Assembly: GCF_028689305.1 (NCBI RefSeq)
Contig: NZ_JAQTWM010000018.1
Span: 1 to 34,569, forward strand
DNA: 34,569 nucleotides
DNA from: Rhodoferax sp.
GTDB taxonomy: Bacteria; Pseudomonadota; Gammaproteobacteria; Burkholderiales; Burkholderiaceae_C
Reading direction: 5' to 3'
Below, one piece after another: positions 13,594 through 23,781 of the stretch. Positions within the stretch are counted from its first letter, which is position 1. Each line of letters opens with the position of its first letter. Below the pieces are notes generated by a model, which saw only the letters and a list, made by a program, of their open reading frames with translations, did no database searches and had not been told where the DNA came from. A program made the position numbers and the translations under genes.

Positions 13594-14874
13594 ATGGTGA
13601 CCCTGCTGGTGGTGATTTTTGTGTTGGCCTACGCCGCAATTGCGCTTGAACACCCGATCAAGGTGAACAAGTCGGCCTCGGCGCTGATCGGAGCTGGTTT
13701 GCTTTGGACGGTTTATGCCGTGGCCATGGGGGATGCGCGTCTGGTGGGGGATCAGTTGGGTGAATCCCTGATGGGCACGGCCCAGATTGTGTTCTTTCTG
13801 ATGGGGGCCATGACGATTGTGGAGGTGGTTGACGCCCACAACGGTTTTGACGTGATCACCAAACGCATCAAAACCACCCAGCTGTCTTCGCTGATGTGGA
13901 TGGTCGGATTTGTCACGTTCTTCCTGAGCTCGATCCTCGATAACTTGACCACCGCCATCGTGATGGTGTCGCTGATGAAAAAGCTGCTGGACCAGCGTGA
14001 GGATCGCCTGTTTTTTGCCGGCATCATCATCATTGCCGCCAATGCCGGTGGGGCCTGGACGCCGATTGGCGACGTGACCACCACCATGCTGTGGATTGGT
14101 GGCCAGGTCACCACCCTGGCCATCATGAAAAATGTTTTTCTGGCTTCCATGGTGAATTTGCTGGTGCCATTGGGCGTCACCAGTTTCATCTTGCGGGGGC
14201 GCAAGGTGATGGCGGTCAGGAGTGTGGACGATGATCAATTACAAGCCACCGATTTTGAAAAAAACCTGATGTTCTTCCTGGGTTTGGGCATCCTGGTGGC
14301 GGTGCCGGCCTTCAAAACCCTGACCCATTTGCCGCCGTTCATGGGCATTTTGTTTGGTTTGGGGATTTTGTGGCTGGTGGGGGACCTGGTGCACAAGCAC
14401 AAGGAAGAAGACCAAAAGGCCCATTTCACGTTGGCGCATGCCTTGACCCAGATCGACATGGGGTCGATCGTGTTCTTCATTGGCATCCTGCTGGCGGTGG
14501 CTTCGCTGGAGCACAGCCATATCCTGACTTCGGTGGCCACGTGGCTGGATGCCACCGTGGGCCGTCAGGACATCATCGTGACCTTGATTGGCCTGGTCAG
14601 CGCGGTGGTGGACAACGTGCCGTTGGTGGCAGCGTCCATGGGCATGTACAGTTTGACCCAGTACCCGGCCGACAGCTTCTTGTGGGAATACATGGCCTAC
14701 TGTGCTGGTACCGGGGGCTCGATCCTGATCATCGGTTCGGCTGCCGGGGTGGCGGCCATGGGCCTGGAAAAAATTGACTTTATCTGGTACTTCAAAAAAA
14801 TCAGCTGGCTGGCCCTGATGGGGTATTTGGCGGGTGCACTGGTGTATGTGGCCCAGTTCCAGCTGTCGCGCTGA
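13594..14874 (+). CDS. nhaD: NhaD-type Na+/H+ antiporter
   Basis: The product has 426 residues with about 11-12 hydrophobic segments, in the ion-transporter superfamily. Family features are LEHPIKVNKSASAL near the N-terminus, FFLSSILDNLTTAIVM (ion-site segment with conserved Asp-Asn), AANAGGAWTPIGDVTTTML, and VVDNVPLVAASMGMY in the second half, the symmetry-related counterpart. NhaD expels Na+ or Li+ in exchange for protons across the inner membrane. The start has AAGGAGA (13579-13585) 8 bases upstream. It follows the kinase gene by 78 bases without an evident terminator, so partial co-transcription is possible. A functional link to the kinase is speculation. Confidence 0.88.
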   Translation: MVTLLVVIFVLAYAAIALEHPIKVNKSASALIGAGLLWTVYAVAMGDARLVGDQLGESLMGTAQIVFFLMGAMTIVEVVDAHNGFDVITKRIKTTQLSSLMWMVGFVTFFLSSILDNLTTAIVMVSLMKKLLDQREDRLFFAGIIIIAANAGGAWTPIGDVTTTMLWIGGQVTTLAIMKNVFLASMVNLLVPLGVTSFILRGRKVMAVRSVDDDQLQATDFEKNLMFFLGLGILVAVPAFKTLTHLPPFMGILFGLGILWLVGDLVHKHKEEDQKAHFTLAHALTQIDMGSIVFFIGILLAVASLEHSHILTSVATWLDATVGRQDIIVTLIGLVSAVVDNVPLVAASMGMYSLTQYPADSFLWEYMAYCAGTGGSILIIGSAAGVAAMGLEKIDFIWYFKKISWLALMGYLAGALVYVAQFQLSR

Positions 14875-14913
14875 CGTTGCCGGGGGCTTCGCTCACCTGT
14901 GAACGTGTTGGGG

Positions 14914-15375
14914 TCAGGACGGTTCAGGGTGTGTCGCGCGGGCAAATTTGAGCACCCGCGTGGCCAGCAGGGTCTCCACCAAAAAACACAGCAGAGCCAA
15001 TAAAAAGCAGACCACCCCCGAGAGAAACAGGATGGTGGCGATGCGGAAAATCTGCATTTCGGTGGTTTCGCCCAGAAACAGGGCCATGATCGTCAGGCCA
15101 ATCAGCAGCGCGCAGAGTGTCAGCAGGGCCATGCAGGTGTTCACCAACATGCCGCGCTGGCGCAGCCGCCGGAGTTCTGTAAAGGCATGCTCCATGGGTT
15201 TTGATGCAGGGGCTGCGTCAATGCGGTCCTCCAGGATGCGTGCCCGGTCAATGATGCGGGCCAGCCGCCCGGCCACGCTGCCGATCATGCCGGCCACGGC
15301 GGTCAACAAAAACACCGGGGCGACGGCCAGTTGAATGCCGTGGGTGACGGTGCTGAGATCGGTGGCAAAAAACAT
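14914..15375 (-). CDS. DUF2721 integral membrane protein
   Basis: The product has 153 residues from ATG 15375, where GGAG stands 6-7 bases upstream; an in-frame extension to 15411 lacks this. Hydrophobic segments appear near residues 12-32 (IQLAVAPVFLLTAVAGMIGS), 78-103 and 110-138, with a charged cytoplasmic stretch between the first and second (RLARIIDRARILEDRI ... FTELRRLRQRG). This pattern fits the DUF2721 family, whose function is unknown. It is transcribed towards the end of nhaD, and the two genes converge with a 39-base gap that has no clear terminator. It is probably a separate unit from the prfC operon upstream. Confidence 0.72.
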   Translation of the reverse strand: MFFATDLSTVTHGIQLAVAPVFLLTAVAGMIGSVAGRLARIIDRARILEDRIDAAPASKPMEHAFTELRRLRQRGMLVNTCMALLTLCALLIGLTIMALFLGETTEMQIFRIATILFLSGVVCFLLALLCFLVETLLATRVLKFARATHPEPS

Positions 15376-15392
15376 GGGTATCTCCAGTGAAA

Positions 15393-15415
15393 GGGTTGCT
15401 GACTTTAGCAAGCCC
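15393..15415 (-). terminator. Weak candidate terminator after the MFS gene
   Basis: On the minus strand GGG-c-TTGCT, a 6-base loop and AGCAA-CCC form an 8-bp stem with one bulged C, followed by TTTC. It lies between the MFS stop and the DUF2721 start. The T tract is poor, so it may be only partly effective. Confidence 0.3.
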
Positions 15416-15447
15416 GACGTTGGGACCGGGAAAGCGCGGTGATCACA

Positions 15448-16638
15448 TCAACAGCCGGTGTTGCGTCTGGTGTACAGAAGCGCGGCCAGACCGATCGCAG
15501 CCACACTCAGTGAAAGGGCCGGGAAACCGACGGTCAACGTGTGCTCAATCAATGCGCCGGAGAGGCCCGAGGCCACCAGGCCACCCAGGGTGTAGGTCAG
15601 CACCAGCACGGCGGTGCCGTTGACCAGCGCCAGCCCTTTTTCACGCGCGCCAATGTCAATCATGGCCAAGGTGTAGAGGGCGCCGCCAGCTGCGCCCCAG
15701 ATACACACCATCGGCCACACCAGCCAGCTGTGATGGGTCACAAACAGGCTGGCAAAGGTAACCAGCAAGATCAGTGCGGTCAAGGCGGTCATCAAGGTTC
15801 GCCGCCCCAGGGCCGGTGATGCAAATTGATCTGCCAGGATGCCCGCAGGCATGGCCACCAAGGTGCTTCCTGCACCGCTGACGGACACCAGCAAGGCCGC
15901 CGCGCTCGCACCCAGGCCCAACGTCAGTCCATACAGCGGCAGGACCGAGGCCAGGCCCAGCTCAAAAAAGCCACCCACAAAACCCGCCAGCATGACCACC
16001 GGGTGGGCCAGCACGGCATGCCAGAGCCCGTTCAGACCGACGTGGGCGGTGCCAGTGTCGTGATCCGGCGGCAGCACGGGGATCCATGCCGTCCAGGCCA
16101 GACCGGCGGTGAGCAGGGCGATGACCAGCCACGGTGCGTCGCGGCTGTCGGGGCCGATCCAGGCCAGCAGTGTGGGACCAATCACAAAGGTCAGTCCGAT
16201 CATGGTGGCAAAGGCGCCGATGTAGCGGCCAGTTTGCCCGGGTGGGGCGAATTCGGCAATAAACGCCTCGGCCAGCACCCAGCGCAGCCCGTCGGCCAAG
16301 CCGGCCATCAGGACCAGAGCCAGCCATAACCCCAGGCTGGTGGTCGTGAAAAAGACCATCGCAGCGACCAGTGGCATGGCTGAAGACAGCCACATGGTGG
16401 TTCTACGCCCCATTTTTTGGGTCACGATGGACGCAAACGGGGTCATGACGAAAATGCCCAGCCAGGTCGAAGCCGCAAACAGGCCCGCCACCGTGGTGGA
16501 CACCTCGGCCTTCTTGAGTGTCAGCAACATCAGAGGTGACAGCATGAAAACCCCGGACAGCTGAAACAGGGTGGAGAAAAAGACGCTGACAAGACCTCTT
16601 TTTGAACCGGCTGCGTGGGCCTGTTGGGCTTTGGCCAT
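15448..16638 (-). CDS. MFS transporter, substrate unknown
   Basis: This is a 396-residue polytopic protein with about 12 hydrophobic segments and the cytoplasmic loop 2-3 signature TQKMGRRTTMW. Further features are GLADGLRWVLAEAFIAEFAP in the central N-half and PAGILADQF in the C-half. This is a standard-length major facilitator, probably an exporter or drug/sugar-type permease, but no substrate signature is visible. The start lies 5 bases after the stop of the HAD phosphatase gene, so it is the last gene of the prfC-HAD-MFS operon. Co-expression with the phosphatase might mean a related metabolite, which is inference. Confidence 0.82.
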   Translation of the reverse strand: MAKAQQAHAAGSKRGLVSVFFSTLFQLSGVFMLSPLMLLTLKKAEVSTTVAGLFAASTWLGIFVMTPFASIVTQKMGRRTTMWLSSAMPLVAAMVFFTTTSLGLWLALVLMAGLADGLRWVLAEAFIAEFAPPGQTGRYIGAFATMIGLTFVIGPTLLAWIGPDSRDAPWLVIALLTAGLAWTAWIPVLPPDHDTGTAHVGLNGLWHAVLAHPVVMLAGFVGGFFELGLASVLPLYGLTLGLGASAAALLVSVSGAGSTLVAMPAGILADQFASPALGRRTLMTALTALILLVTFASLFVTHHSWLVWPMVCIWGAAGGALYTLAMIDIGAREKGLALVNGTAVLVLTYTLGGLVASGLSGALIEHTLTVGFPALSLSVAAIGLAALLYTRRNTGC

Positions 16639-16643
16639 GGCCC

Positions 16644-17525
16644 TTATACGGCGCGCGCCTGCAAAATCGCCTGCGCCACTTCCGCAAAACCAGTGCCGCG
16701 CTCACTGCGCGTGATGTAACGCGGCTGGTGTGTCAGCTCGGCCTCAAAGCGGCGAATGTTGGCCACCCCGACGCTGTGGGGAAAGTGGGCAAACATGAGT
16801 TGGTCGTTGGTGGAGTCACCAACATAGACCCACTGGTCAAGCTCCTGGTCCAGCTCGCGCTGGAGCAGTTCGCGCACGATCCAGCGTGCGCCCGAGAGTT
16901 TGTTGTGCTCGCCGTACCAGCCGTTGATATGGATGCTGCTGACGGTGGCTGTCATGCCGGCGCTTTGCATGATGCGTACCGCGTGGGCGATGTCTGCCGC
17001 CGACAGGTGACTGAACTCGCTGTGGTCAATGGCTATGTCGGTCTCGCGTCCGGGTGAATCCTGCGACAGCCGGGCGTGGGGGATCTCGTGCAGGACCTGT
17101 TGTGCCACAAGCTGCATCTTCAGGTGATTGTCGGCTCGTGTGGTGGCATCCTGTTGATATATTTTTGATAGCTGTCTAGGCTTATTTTGTGCGGGCTGGA
17201 GGCCATTTTTGCTTGTATTCTTGACCGACTCCGACAAGGCGGCAACCGCTTCCACCCAGGCCACCGCGCCGTTTTCGGCCACAAAGGCGTCCATCGGCCA
17301 GGGCATCACCCCCCGGGCCAGATCACCGCAAGCAAATGGTCCACACCAGCCGATGGGCCGCCCGGTGATGGCCATCACATGCAAACCGGCCTGCTGCAGA
17401 TCAGCCAGGGCGCCCAGGGCATCAGGGGTGATGGCGCCGTCGGTGGTCAGGGTGTCGTCGATGTCGGTCAACACGCCCACAATGCGACGGCGTTGTGCCA
17501 GTGGCCAGTGTGCCAATGCGTCCAT
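16644..17525 (-). CDS. HAD-superfamily (type IIB) sugar-phosphatase-like protein with in-frame repeat insertion
   Basis: The product has 293 residues from ATG 17525, one base after the prfC stop. HAD motif I is TDIDDTLTT (nucleophile Asp and acid/base Asp), motif II is AITGRP, and motif IV is VGDSTNDQLMF; together with DITDHSEF-like cap residues this resembles Cof/mannosyl-phosphoglycerate-phosphatase-like enzymes. Residues about 103-123 (TSKNGLQPAQNKPRQLSKIY) are encoded by the dispersed repeat copy D, read in antisense and free of stops. They fall in the variable cap region before ADNHLKMQL, so the enzyme may remain active. The substrate is unknown. It is translationally coupled to prfC and followed by an MFS gene. 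Confidence 0.78.
   Translation of the reverse strand: MDALAHWPLAQRRRIVGVLTDIDDTLTTDGAITPDALGALADLQQAGLHVMAITGRPIGWCGPFACGDLARGVMPWPMDAFVAENGAVAWVEAVAALSESVKNTSKNGLQPAQNKPRQLSKIYQQDATTRADNHLKMQLVAQQVLHEIPHARLSQDSPGRETDIAIDHSEFSHLSAADIAHAVRIMQSAGMTATVSSIHINGWYGEHNKLSGARWIVRELLQRELDQELDQWVYVGDSTNDQLMFAHFPHSVGVANIRRFEAELTHQPRYITRSERGTGFAEVAQAILQARAV
17158..17217 (+). repeat. Dispersed repeat copy D inside the HAD phosphatase gene
   Basis: TTTTTGATAGCTGTCTAGGC, a short spacer, then GTGCGGGCTGGAGGCCATTTTTGCTT. It matches the pattern of the other copies (GATAGCTG...GGGCT-GAG-GCC...ATTT). It lies wholly inside a minus-strand coding sequence and keeps the frame open. Confidence 0.65.
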
Positions 17526-17526
17526 A

Positions 17527-19158
17527 TCAGGCGGCCGTTTGCAGCGCCAGCCCGGCGTGCTCGCGTAGCGGGTGGAAGTGGATCTTGGGAAAGCGCTCCT
17601 GCGCCAGCCGCACGTCATATGGGCTGGTGCACAGGTAGGCCAGGGTGTCGGCCGCGTCGCGCGCCATGCGCTGTGGATAGGCGTTGACGAAGTCCTTCAG
17701 TTCCTGTGGCGTGTCGGCGGTGATCCAGCGCGCGCCGGTGTACTGGCTGCTCTCCAGGCGGATGTCGGCATCGTATTCACCCTTGAGTCGGTGCTGCACC
17801 ACTTCAAACTGCAGTTGCCCCACGGCGCCCAGCAGCATGTTGCCGCCCATCTCGGGCCTGAACACCTGGATGGCACCTTCTTCCCCCAGCTGGGCCAGCC
17901 CCTGCTGCAGCTGTTTGGTCCGCAGCGGGTTTTTCAGCACCACAGTCATGAACATTTCCGGCGCAAAAAACGGCAGTCCGGTGAACAGCAGGTTGACCGA
18001 GCCGTCGGTGATGGTGTCGCCCAGCTGCACACCGCCGTGGGTGGTAAAACCCACAATGTCGCCGGCGTAGGCTTCTTCCACCGCTTCGCGCCGCTGGCTC
18101 ATGAAGGTCACCACGCTGGTCGGGCGCAGTTCTTTGCCGGTGCGCATCACCTTGAGTTTCATGCCCGGTGTGTACTTGCCGGAGCACATGCGCACAAAGG
18201 CAATGCGGTCACGGTGGTTGGCATCCATGTTGGCCTGCACCTTGAACACCACGCCGGAAAATGCGTCGTCCTCGGGGTGCACCTCTTTGATGACCGGCTG
18301 CTTGTTGACCACAAAGCTGCTGGTGCGTGGGCCGGGCGATGGGGCCAGATCGACCAGCGCGTCCAGCACCTCCATCACGCCAAAGTTGTTCACGCCTGAG
18401 CCGAAGAACACCGGGGTTTGTTTGCCGGCCAGGAAGGCTTCGCGGTCAAACGCGGGGGAGGCGCCGGTGGCCAGCTCCATGCTCTCCAGCGCGGTGGACC
18501 AGTCGTGGCCAAAGCGTGTGGCCAGGGCCTCGGGCTGGGCCAGTGGCACGGTCTCGAAGTCTTGCGGGCGCCGCTCGCTGCCCGACTCAAACACCGTCAT
18601 GGCCTGGGTGCGCAGGTTGATGATGCCGCCGAAGGTTTTGCCCTGGCCCACCGGCCAGGTCATGGGCACGCAGGGCATGCCCAGTTCACGTTCCACTTCG
18701 TCCAGGATGTCCAGCGGGTCGCGCACCTCGCGGTCCATCTTGTTGACGAAGGTGATGATCGGGGTGTCGCGCTGGCGGCAGACTTCAATCAGGCGGCGGG
18801 TTTGCGCTTCCACGCCGTTGGCCGCATCAATCACCATCAGCGCCGAGTCCACGGCGGTGAGCACGCGGTAGGTGTCTTCAGAAAAGTCCTTGTGGCCGGG
18901 CGTGTCGAGCAGGTTGATCACGTGGTCGCGGTAGACCATTTGCATCACACTGGAGGCCACCGAAATGCCGCGCTGCTTTTCGATTTCCATCCAGTCGGAA
19001 GTGGCATGGCGGCTGGCTTTGCGTGCCTTGACCGAGCCGGCAATCTGAATCGCGCCCGAGAACAGCAGCAGCTTTTCGGTCAGCGTGGTTTTACCCGCAT
19101 CCGGGTGGGAAATGATGGCAAAAGTGCGGCGGCGGCGGGTTTCAAAAGCGTAAGTCAC
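17527..19158 (-). CDS. prfC: Peptide chain release factor 3
   Basis: The product has 543 residues, the normal RF3 length. The start is GTG 19158 (GTG ACT TAC GCT). GTPase motifs are complete: SHPDAGKTTLTEKLL (G1), the switch segment around KARKASRHATSDWMEIEKQR, DTPGHKDFSEDTYR (G3) and NKMDR (G4). Later domains include GGVQLGDTI and FAPEMFMTVVLKNP. RF3 is the GTPase that recycles RF1/RF2 from the ribosome after termination. It is the first gene of an operon with a HAD phosphatase and an MFS transporter. Its upstream leader carries a 10-base direct repeat GGGCGCCAGT (19177-19186 and 19190-19199), of unknown meaning. Confidence 0.96.
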   Translation of the reverse strand: MTYAFETRRRRTFAIISHPDAGKTTLTEKLLLFSGAIQIAGSVKARKASRHATSDWMEIEKQRGISVASSVMQMVYRDHVINLLDTPGHKDFSEDTYRVLTAVDSALMVIDAANGVEAQTRRLIEVCRQRDTPIITFVNKMDREVRDPLDILDEVERELGMPCVPMTWPVGQGKTFGGIINLRTQAMTVFESGSERRPQDFETVPLAQPEALATRFGHDWSTALESMELATGASPAFDREAFLAGKQTPVFFGSGVNNFGVMEVLDALVDLAPSPGPRTSSFVVNKQPVIKEVHPEDDAFSGVVFKVQANMDANHRDRIAFVRMCSGKYTPGMKLKVMRTGKELRPTSVVTFMSQRREAVEEAYAGDIVGFTTHGGVQLGDTITDGSVNLLFTGLPFFAPEMFMTVVLKNPLRTKQLQQGLAQLGEEGAIQVFRPEMGGNMLLGAVGQLQFEVVQHRLKGEYDADIRLESSQYTGARWITADTPQELKDFVNAYPQRMARDAADTLAYLCTSPYDVRLAQERFPKIHFHPLREHAGLALQTAA

Positions 19159-19307
19159 AGGGGTTTCTCGGGTCTAGGGCGCCAGTCCTGGGCGCCAGTG
19201 GGGTACCCGCACCTTCAGGAGGAACGGCGGCGGGTCGATTGCCGTTGATTTTAAAGGCTGGGCCGCACCGTCAGATCGCGTCAAATGGTGCTAAATTCAA
19301 GTTGTAA

Positions 19308-20993
<1,686 letters not shown>

Positions 20994-21043
20994 AGCTCTG
21001 GCGCACAACGCGTTGACCAAATTCAAAACGAGGAGAACACCCT

Positions 21044-22336
21044 ATGCACGCTTTTGATCAAACCCAGGAGACCCATCAGTTGGTGCGCCAAACGGTGGCG
21101 CTGGTGCTGGCCGGTGGGCGCGGCTCCCGGCTCAAACAGTTGACCGACAGGCGCGCCAAGCCGGCGGTGTATTTTGGTGGCAAATTCCGGATCATTGACT
21201 TTACCCTGTCCAACTGCCTGAATTCCGGCATCCGGCGCATGGCGGTGGTGACGCAATACAAATCTCATTCGCTGATGCGCCACATGCAGCGCGGCTGGAG
21301 TTTTTTGCGGGCCGAACTCAATGAGATGGTCGACCTGCTGCCGGCCCAGCAGCGCACCGGGGAAGAGTTCTGGTACCGCGGCACGGCCGATGCCATCTTC
21401 CAGAACATGGACATCATCCGTTCCAGCCGCCCCAAATACATCGTGATTCTGGCCGGTGATCATGTCTACAAGATGGATTACTCCATCATGCTCAAGGACC
21501 ATGTGGCGCGCAACGCAGGGTGCACGGTTGGTTGTATTGAAGTGCCCCGGTTTGAAGCCAGCGCCTTTGGCGTGATGGCGGTGGATGAAGCCCGCAAGAT
21601 CACCGCGTTTGTGGAAAAACCGGCCAACCCGCCGGCCATGCCGGGCAACGATGCGGTGTCGCTGGCCAGCATGGGCATCTATATTTTCAATGCCGATTAC
21701 TTGTACCAGCTGCTTGAGGACGACTTGCGCAACCCAGAGTCCGAGCATGATTTTGGCAAGAATGTGATTCCCCGCACAGTGGCCGATGGCCGTGCGTTGG
21801 CGCATCCGTTTGGTTTGTCTTGTGTGTCGCGGATCAAGGGTGGTGTGCCCTATTGGCGCGATGTCGGCACGATAGATGCCTTTTGGGCAGCCAATCTAGA
21901 CCTGGCCTCCACCTTGCCGGAGCTGGACATTTACGACACCGAGTGGCCGATCTGGACCTATCAGCGCCAGCTGCCGCCGGCCAAGTTTGTGCCTGACATG
22001 CTGGGCCACAATGGGGTAGCGGTCAATACCCTGGTCTCCGGTGGCTGCATTGTGTCGGGCTCACATGTGGCGCATTCGGTGCTGTTTTCCGAGGTGCGGG
22101 TGCATTCTTTCTGTCGCGTCGAGGAGGCCGTGGTGTTGCCCGATGTGACCATTCACCGCAGTTGCCGCTTGCGCAAGGTGGTGATTGACCGGGGTTGCGA
22201 AATTCCCGAAGGTCTGGTGGTGGGGGAAGACCCGGAGCTGGACGCGAAACGTTTTGAGCGGACCGAAGGCGGGGTGGTGTTGATCACCCGCGAGATGCTG
22301 GCCCAGTTGTCATCAAAAGGTGATGGAGGTTTATGA
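21044..22336 (+). CDS. glgC: Glucose-1-phosphate adenylyltransferase
   Basis: The product has 430 residues, with GAGGAGAA just upstream of ATG 21044. Key parts are [21 protein letters not shown] (nucleotide-binding signature), [52 protein letters not shown] and a C-terminal left-handed beta-helix region ([20 protein letters not shown]). The enzyme makes ADP-glucose from Glc-1-P and ATP and is the committed, allosterically controlled step of bacterial glycogen synthesis. The stop overlaps the glgA start (ATGA 22333-22336). Confidence 0.96.
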   Translation: MHAFDQTQETHQLVRQTVALVLAGGRGSRLKQLTDRRAKPAVYFGGKFRIIDFTLSNCLNSGIRRMAVVTQYKSHSLMRHMQRGWSFLRAELNEMVDLLPAQQRTGEEFWYRGTADAIFQNMDIIRSSRPKYIVILAGDHVYKMDYSIMLKDHVARNAGCTVGCIEVPRFEASAFGVMAVDEARKITAFVEKPANPPAMPGNDAVSLASMGIYIFNADYLYQLLEDDLRNPESEHDFGKNVIPRTVADGRALAHPFGLSCVSRIKGGVPYWRDVGTIDAFWAANLDLASTLPELDIYDTEWPIWTYQRQLPPAKFVPDMLGHNGVAVNTLVSGGCIVSGSHVAHSVLFSEVRVHSFCRVEEAVVLPDVTIHRSCRLRKVVIDRGCEIPEGLVVGEDPELDAKRFERTEGGVVLITREMLAQLSSKGDGGL

Positions 22337-23781
22337 GAGTTTTGCAGGTCAGCGCCGAGATTTTTCCGCTGCTTAAAACCGGAGGGTTGGCCGATGTCGC
22401 GGGCGCCCTCCCGGGTGCACTGGCTGCTGTCGGGTGTGATGTCCGGGTGTTGTTGCCCGGTTTTGCGCCCATTCTGGCTGACTTGTGTACCCCCACCGTA
22501 CTGGCCGAACTGACCGCTCCATGGGGAGAGATTCTGGTGTTGCGTCAGGGGCGTTTGGCCAGTTTGAACGTGTGGGCGTATGTGATTGATGCGCCCGCTC
22601 TTTATGCCCGACCCGGTTCGCCTTACGAGGATGCTCAACGCCACCCCTATACCGACAATGATCGCCGTTTTGCCTTACTGGGCTGGGTGGCCTCTCGTCT
22701 GGCCAGCGGTCTGGATGCCGCCTGGCGGCCCAGGGTTGTCCATGCCCATGACTGGCATGCCGCACTGACCTGTGCCTACATGGCTTTTTTGCCACCCCAG
22801 CGGGAGCGGGTCGCCTGCGTCTATACCGTGCACAACCTGGCGTACCAGGGGCTGTTCGCTCCCCGTCATTTTTTTGAATTGGGCTTGCCGGCTGCGGCGT
22901 TTGCCATGGATGGGCTGGAGTTTCATGGCCAGATGTCGTTCATGAAAGCCGGTCTGTTTTACGCTGATCACATCACCACGGTGAGTCCCAGTTATGCCCG
23001 GGAAATCCGCACGCCTGAACAGGGGTGCGGGCTGGATGGTCTGTTGCGCACCCGTGCCGATGACTTGACGGGCATTTTGAATGGGGTGGATGAGGCCATC
23101 TGGGATCCGGCGCATGACCCTGTCATTGCCGCTCCTTTTGAAGCCGCCAATCCTGCCGGCAAAGCCTGTTGTAAAGCGGCGTTGCAACAGGAGTTGGGAC
23201 TGGTGGTTCAGGCTGATGCACCGTTGTTCGGTATTGTCAGCCGCCTGACCGAACAAAAAGGTCTGCATTTGGTACTGGCCGTGCTGGACGAATTGCTGGC
23301 ACGGGGGGGGCAACTGGTGGTGCTGGGAGCGGGTGATGCGGCGCTTGAACTGGCCTTTGCGGAGCGGGCTGCCGCCAGTCCGTCTTCAATTGCTGTGCGA
23401 GTGGGGTACGACGAGTCTTATGCCCACCAGATTTTTGCGGCAACCGATGTCACGCTGGTGCCCTCACGTTTTGAACCCTGCGGCTTGACCCAGATGTACG
23501 GTTTGAAATACGGCAGCTTGCCCCTGGTTCACCGGGTGGGGGGGCTGGCTGATACGGTGGTGGACTGTTCACTGGAGGACCTGGCCGAAGAGACGGCCAA
23601 TGGTTTTGTCTTTGAGCATTTTGATTCACATGCGCTGTCGCGTGCCTTGGCGCGGGCTTTTGCGCTCTATGCCTTGCCGGCTCAGTGGCGGTTGGTCCAG
23701 GAGCGGGCCATGCACCAGAACCTGGGGTGGCCTCGGGCGGCCGCCCAATATCTGGCGCTTTACCAAAGGCTGTGTCATTGA
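22333..23781 (+). CDS. glgA: Glycogen synthase (ADP-glucose)
   Basis: The product is 482 residues of GT5 family type. The ADP-glucose loop is at the N-terminus ([17 protein letters not shown]15), with [19 protein letters not shown] and, in the second Rossmann domain, [12 protein letters not shown] and [19 protein letters not shown]. The enzyme elongates alpha-1,4-glucan from ADP-glucose in the cytoplasm. It overlaps glgC by 4 bases and malQ by one base, so glgC-glgA-malQ are translationally coupled. Confidence 0.96.
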   Translation: MRVLQVSAEIFPLLKTGGLADVAGALPGALAAVGCDVRVLLPGFAPILADLCTPTVLAELTAPWGEILVLRQGRLASLNVWAYVIDAPALYARPGSPYEDAQRHPYTDNDRRFALLGWVASRLASGLDAAWRPRVVHAHDWHAALTCAYMAFLPPQRERVACVYTVHNLAYQGLFAPRHFFELGLPAAAFAMDGLEFHGQMSFMKAGLFYADHITTVSPSYAREIRTPEQGCGLDGLLRTRADDLTGILNGVDEAIWDPAHDPVIAAPFEAANPAGKACCKAALQQELGLVVQADAPLFGIVSRLTEQKGLHLVLAVLDELLARGGQLVVLGAGDAALELAFAERAAASPSSIAVRVGYDESYAHQIFAATDVTLVPSRFEPCGLTQMYGLKYGSLPLVHRVGGLADTVVDCSLEDLAEETANGFVFEHFDSHALSRALARAFALYALPAQWRLVQERAMHQNLGWPRAAAQYLALYQRLCH

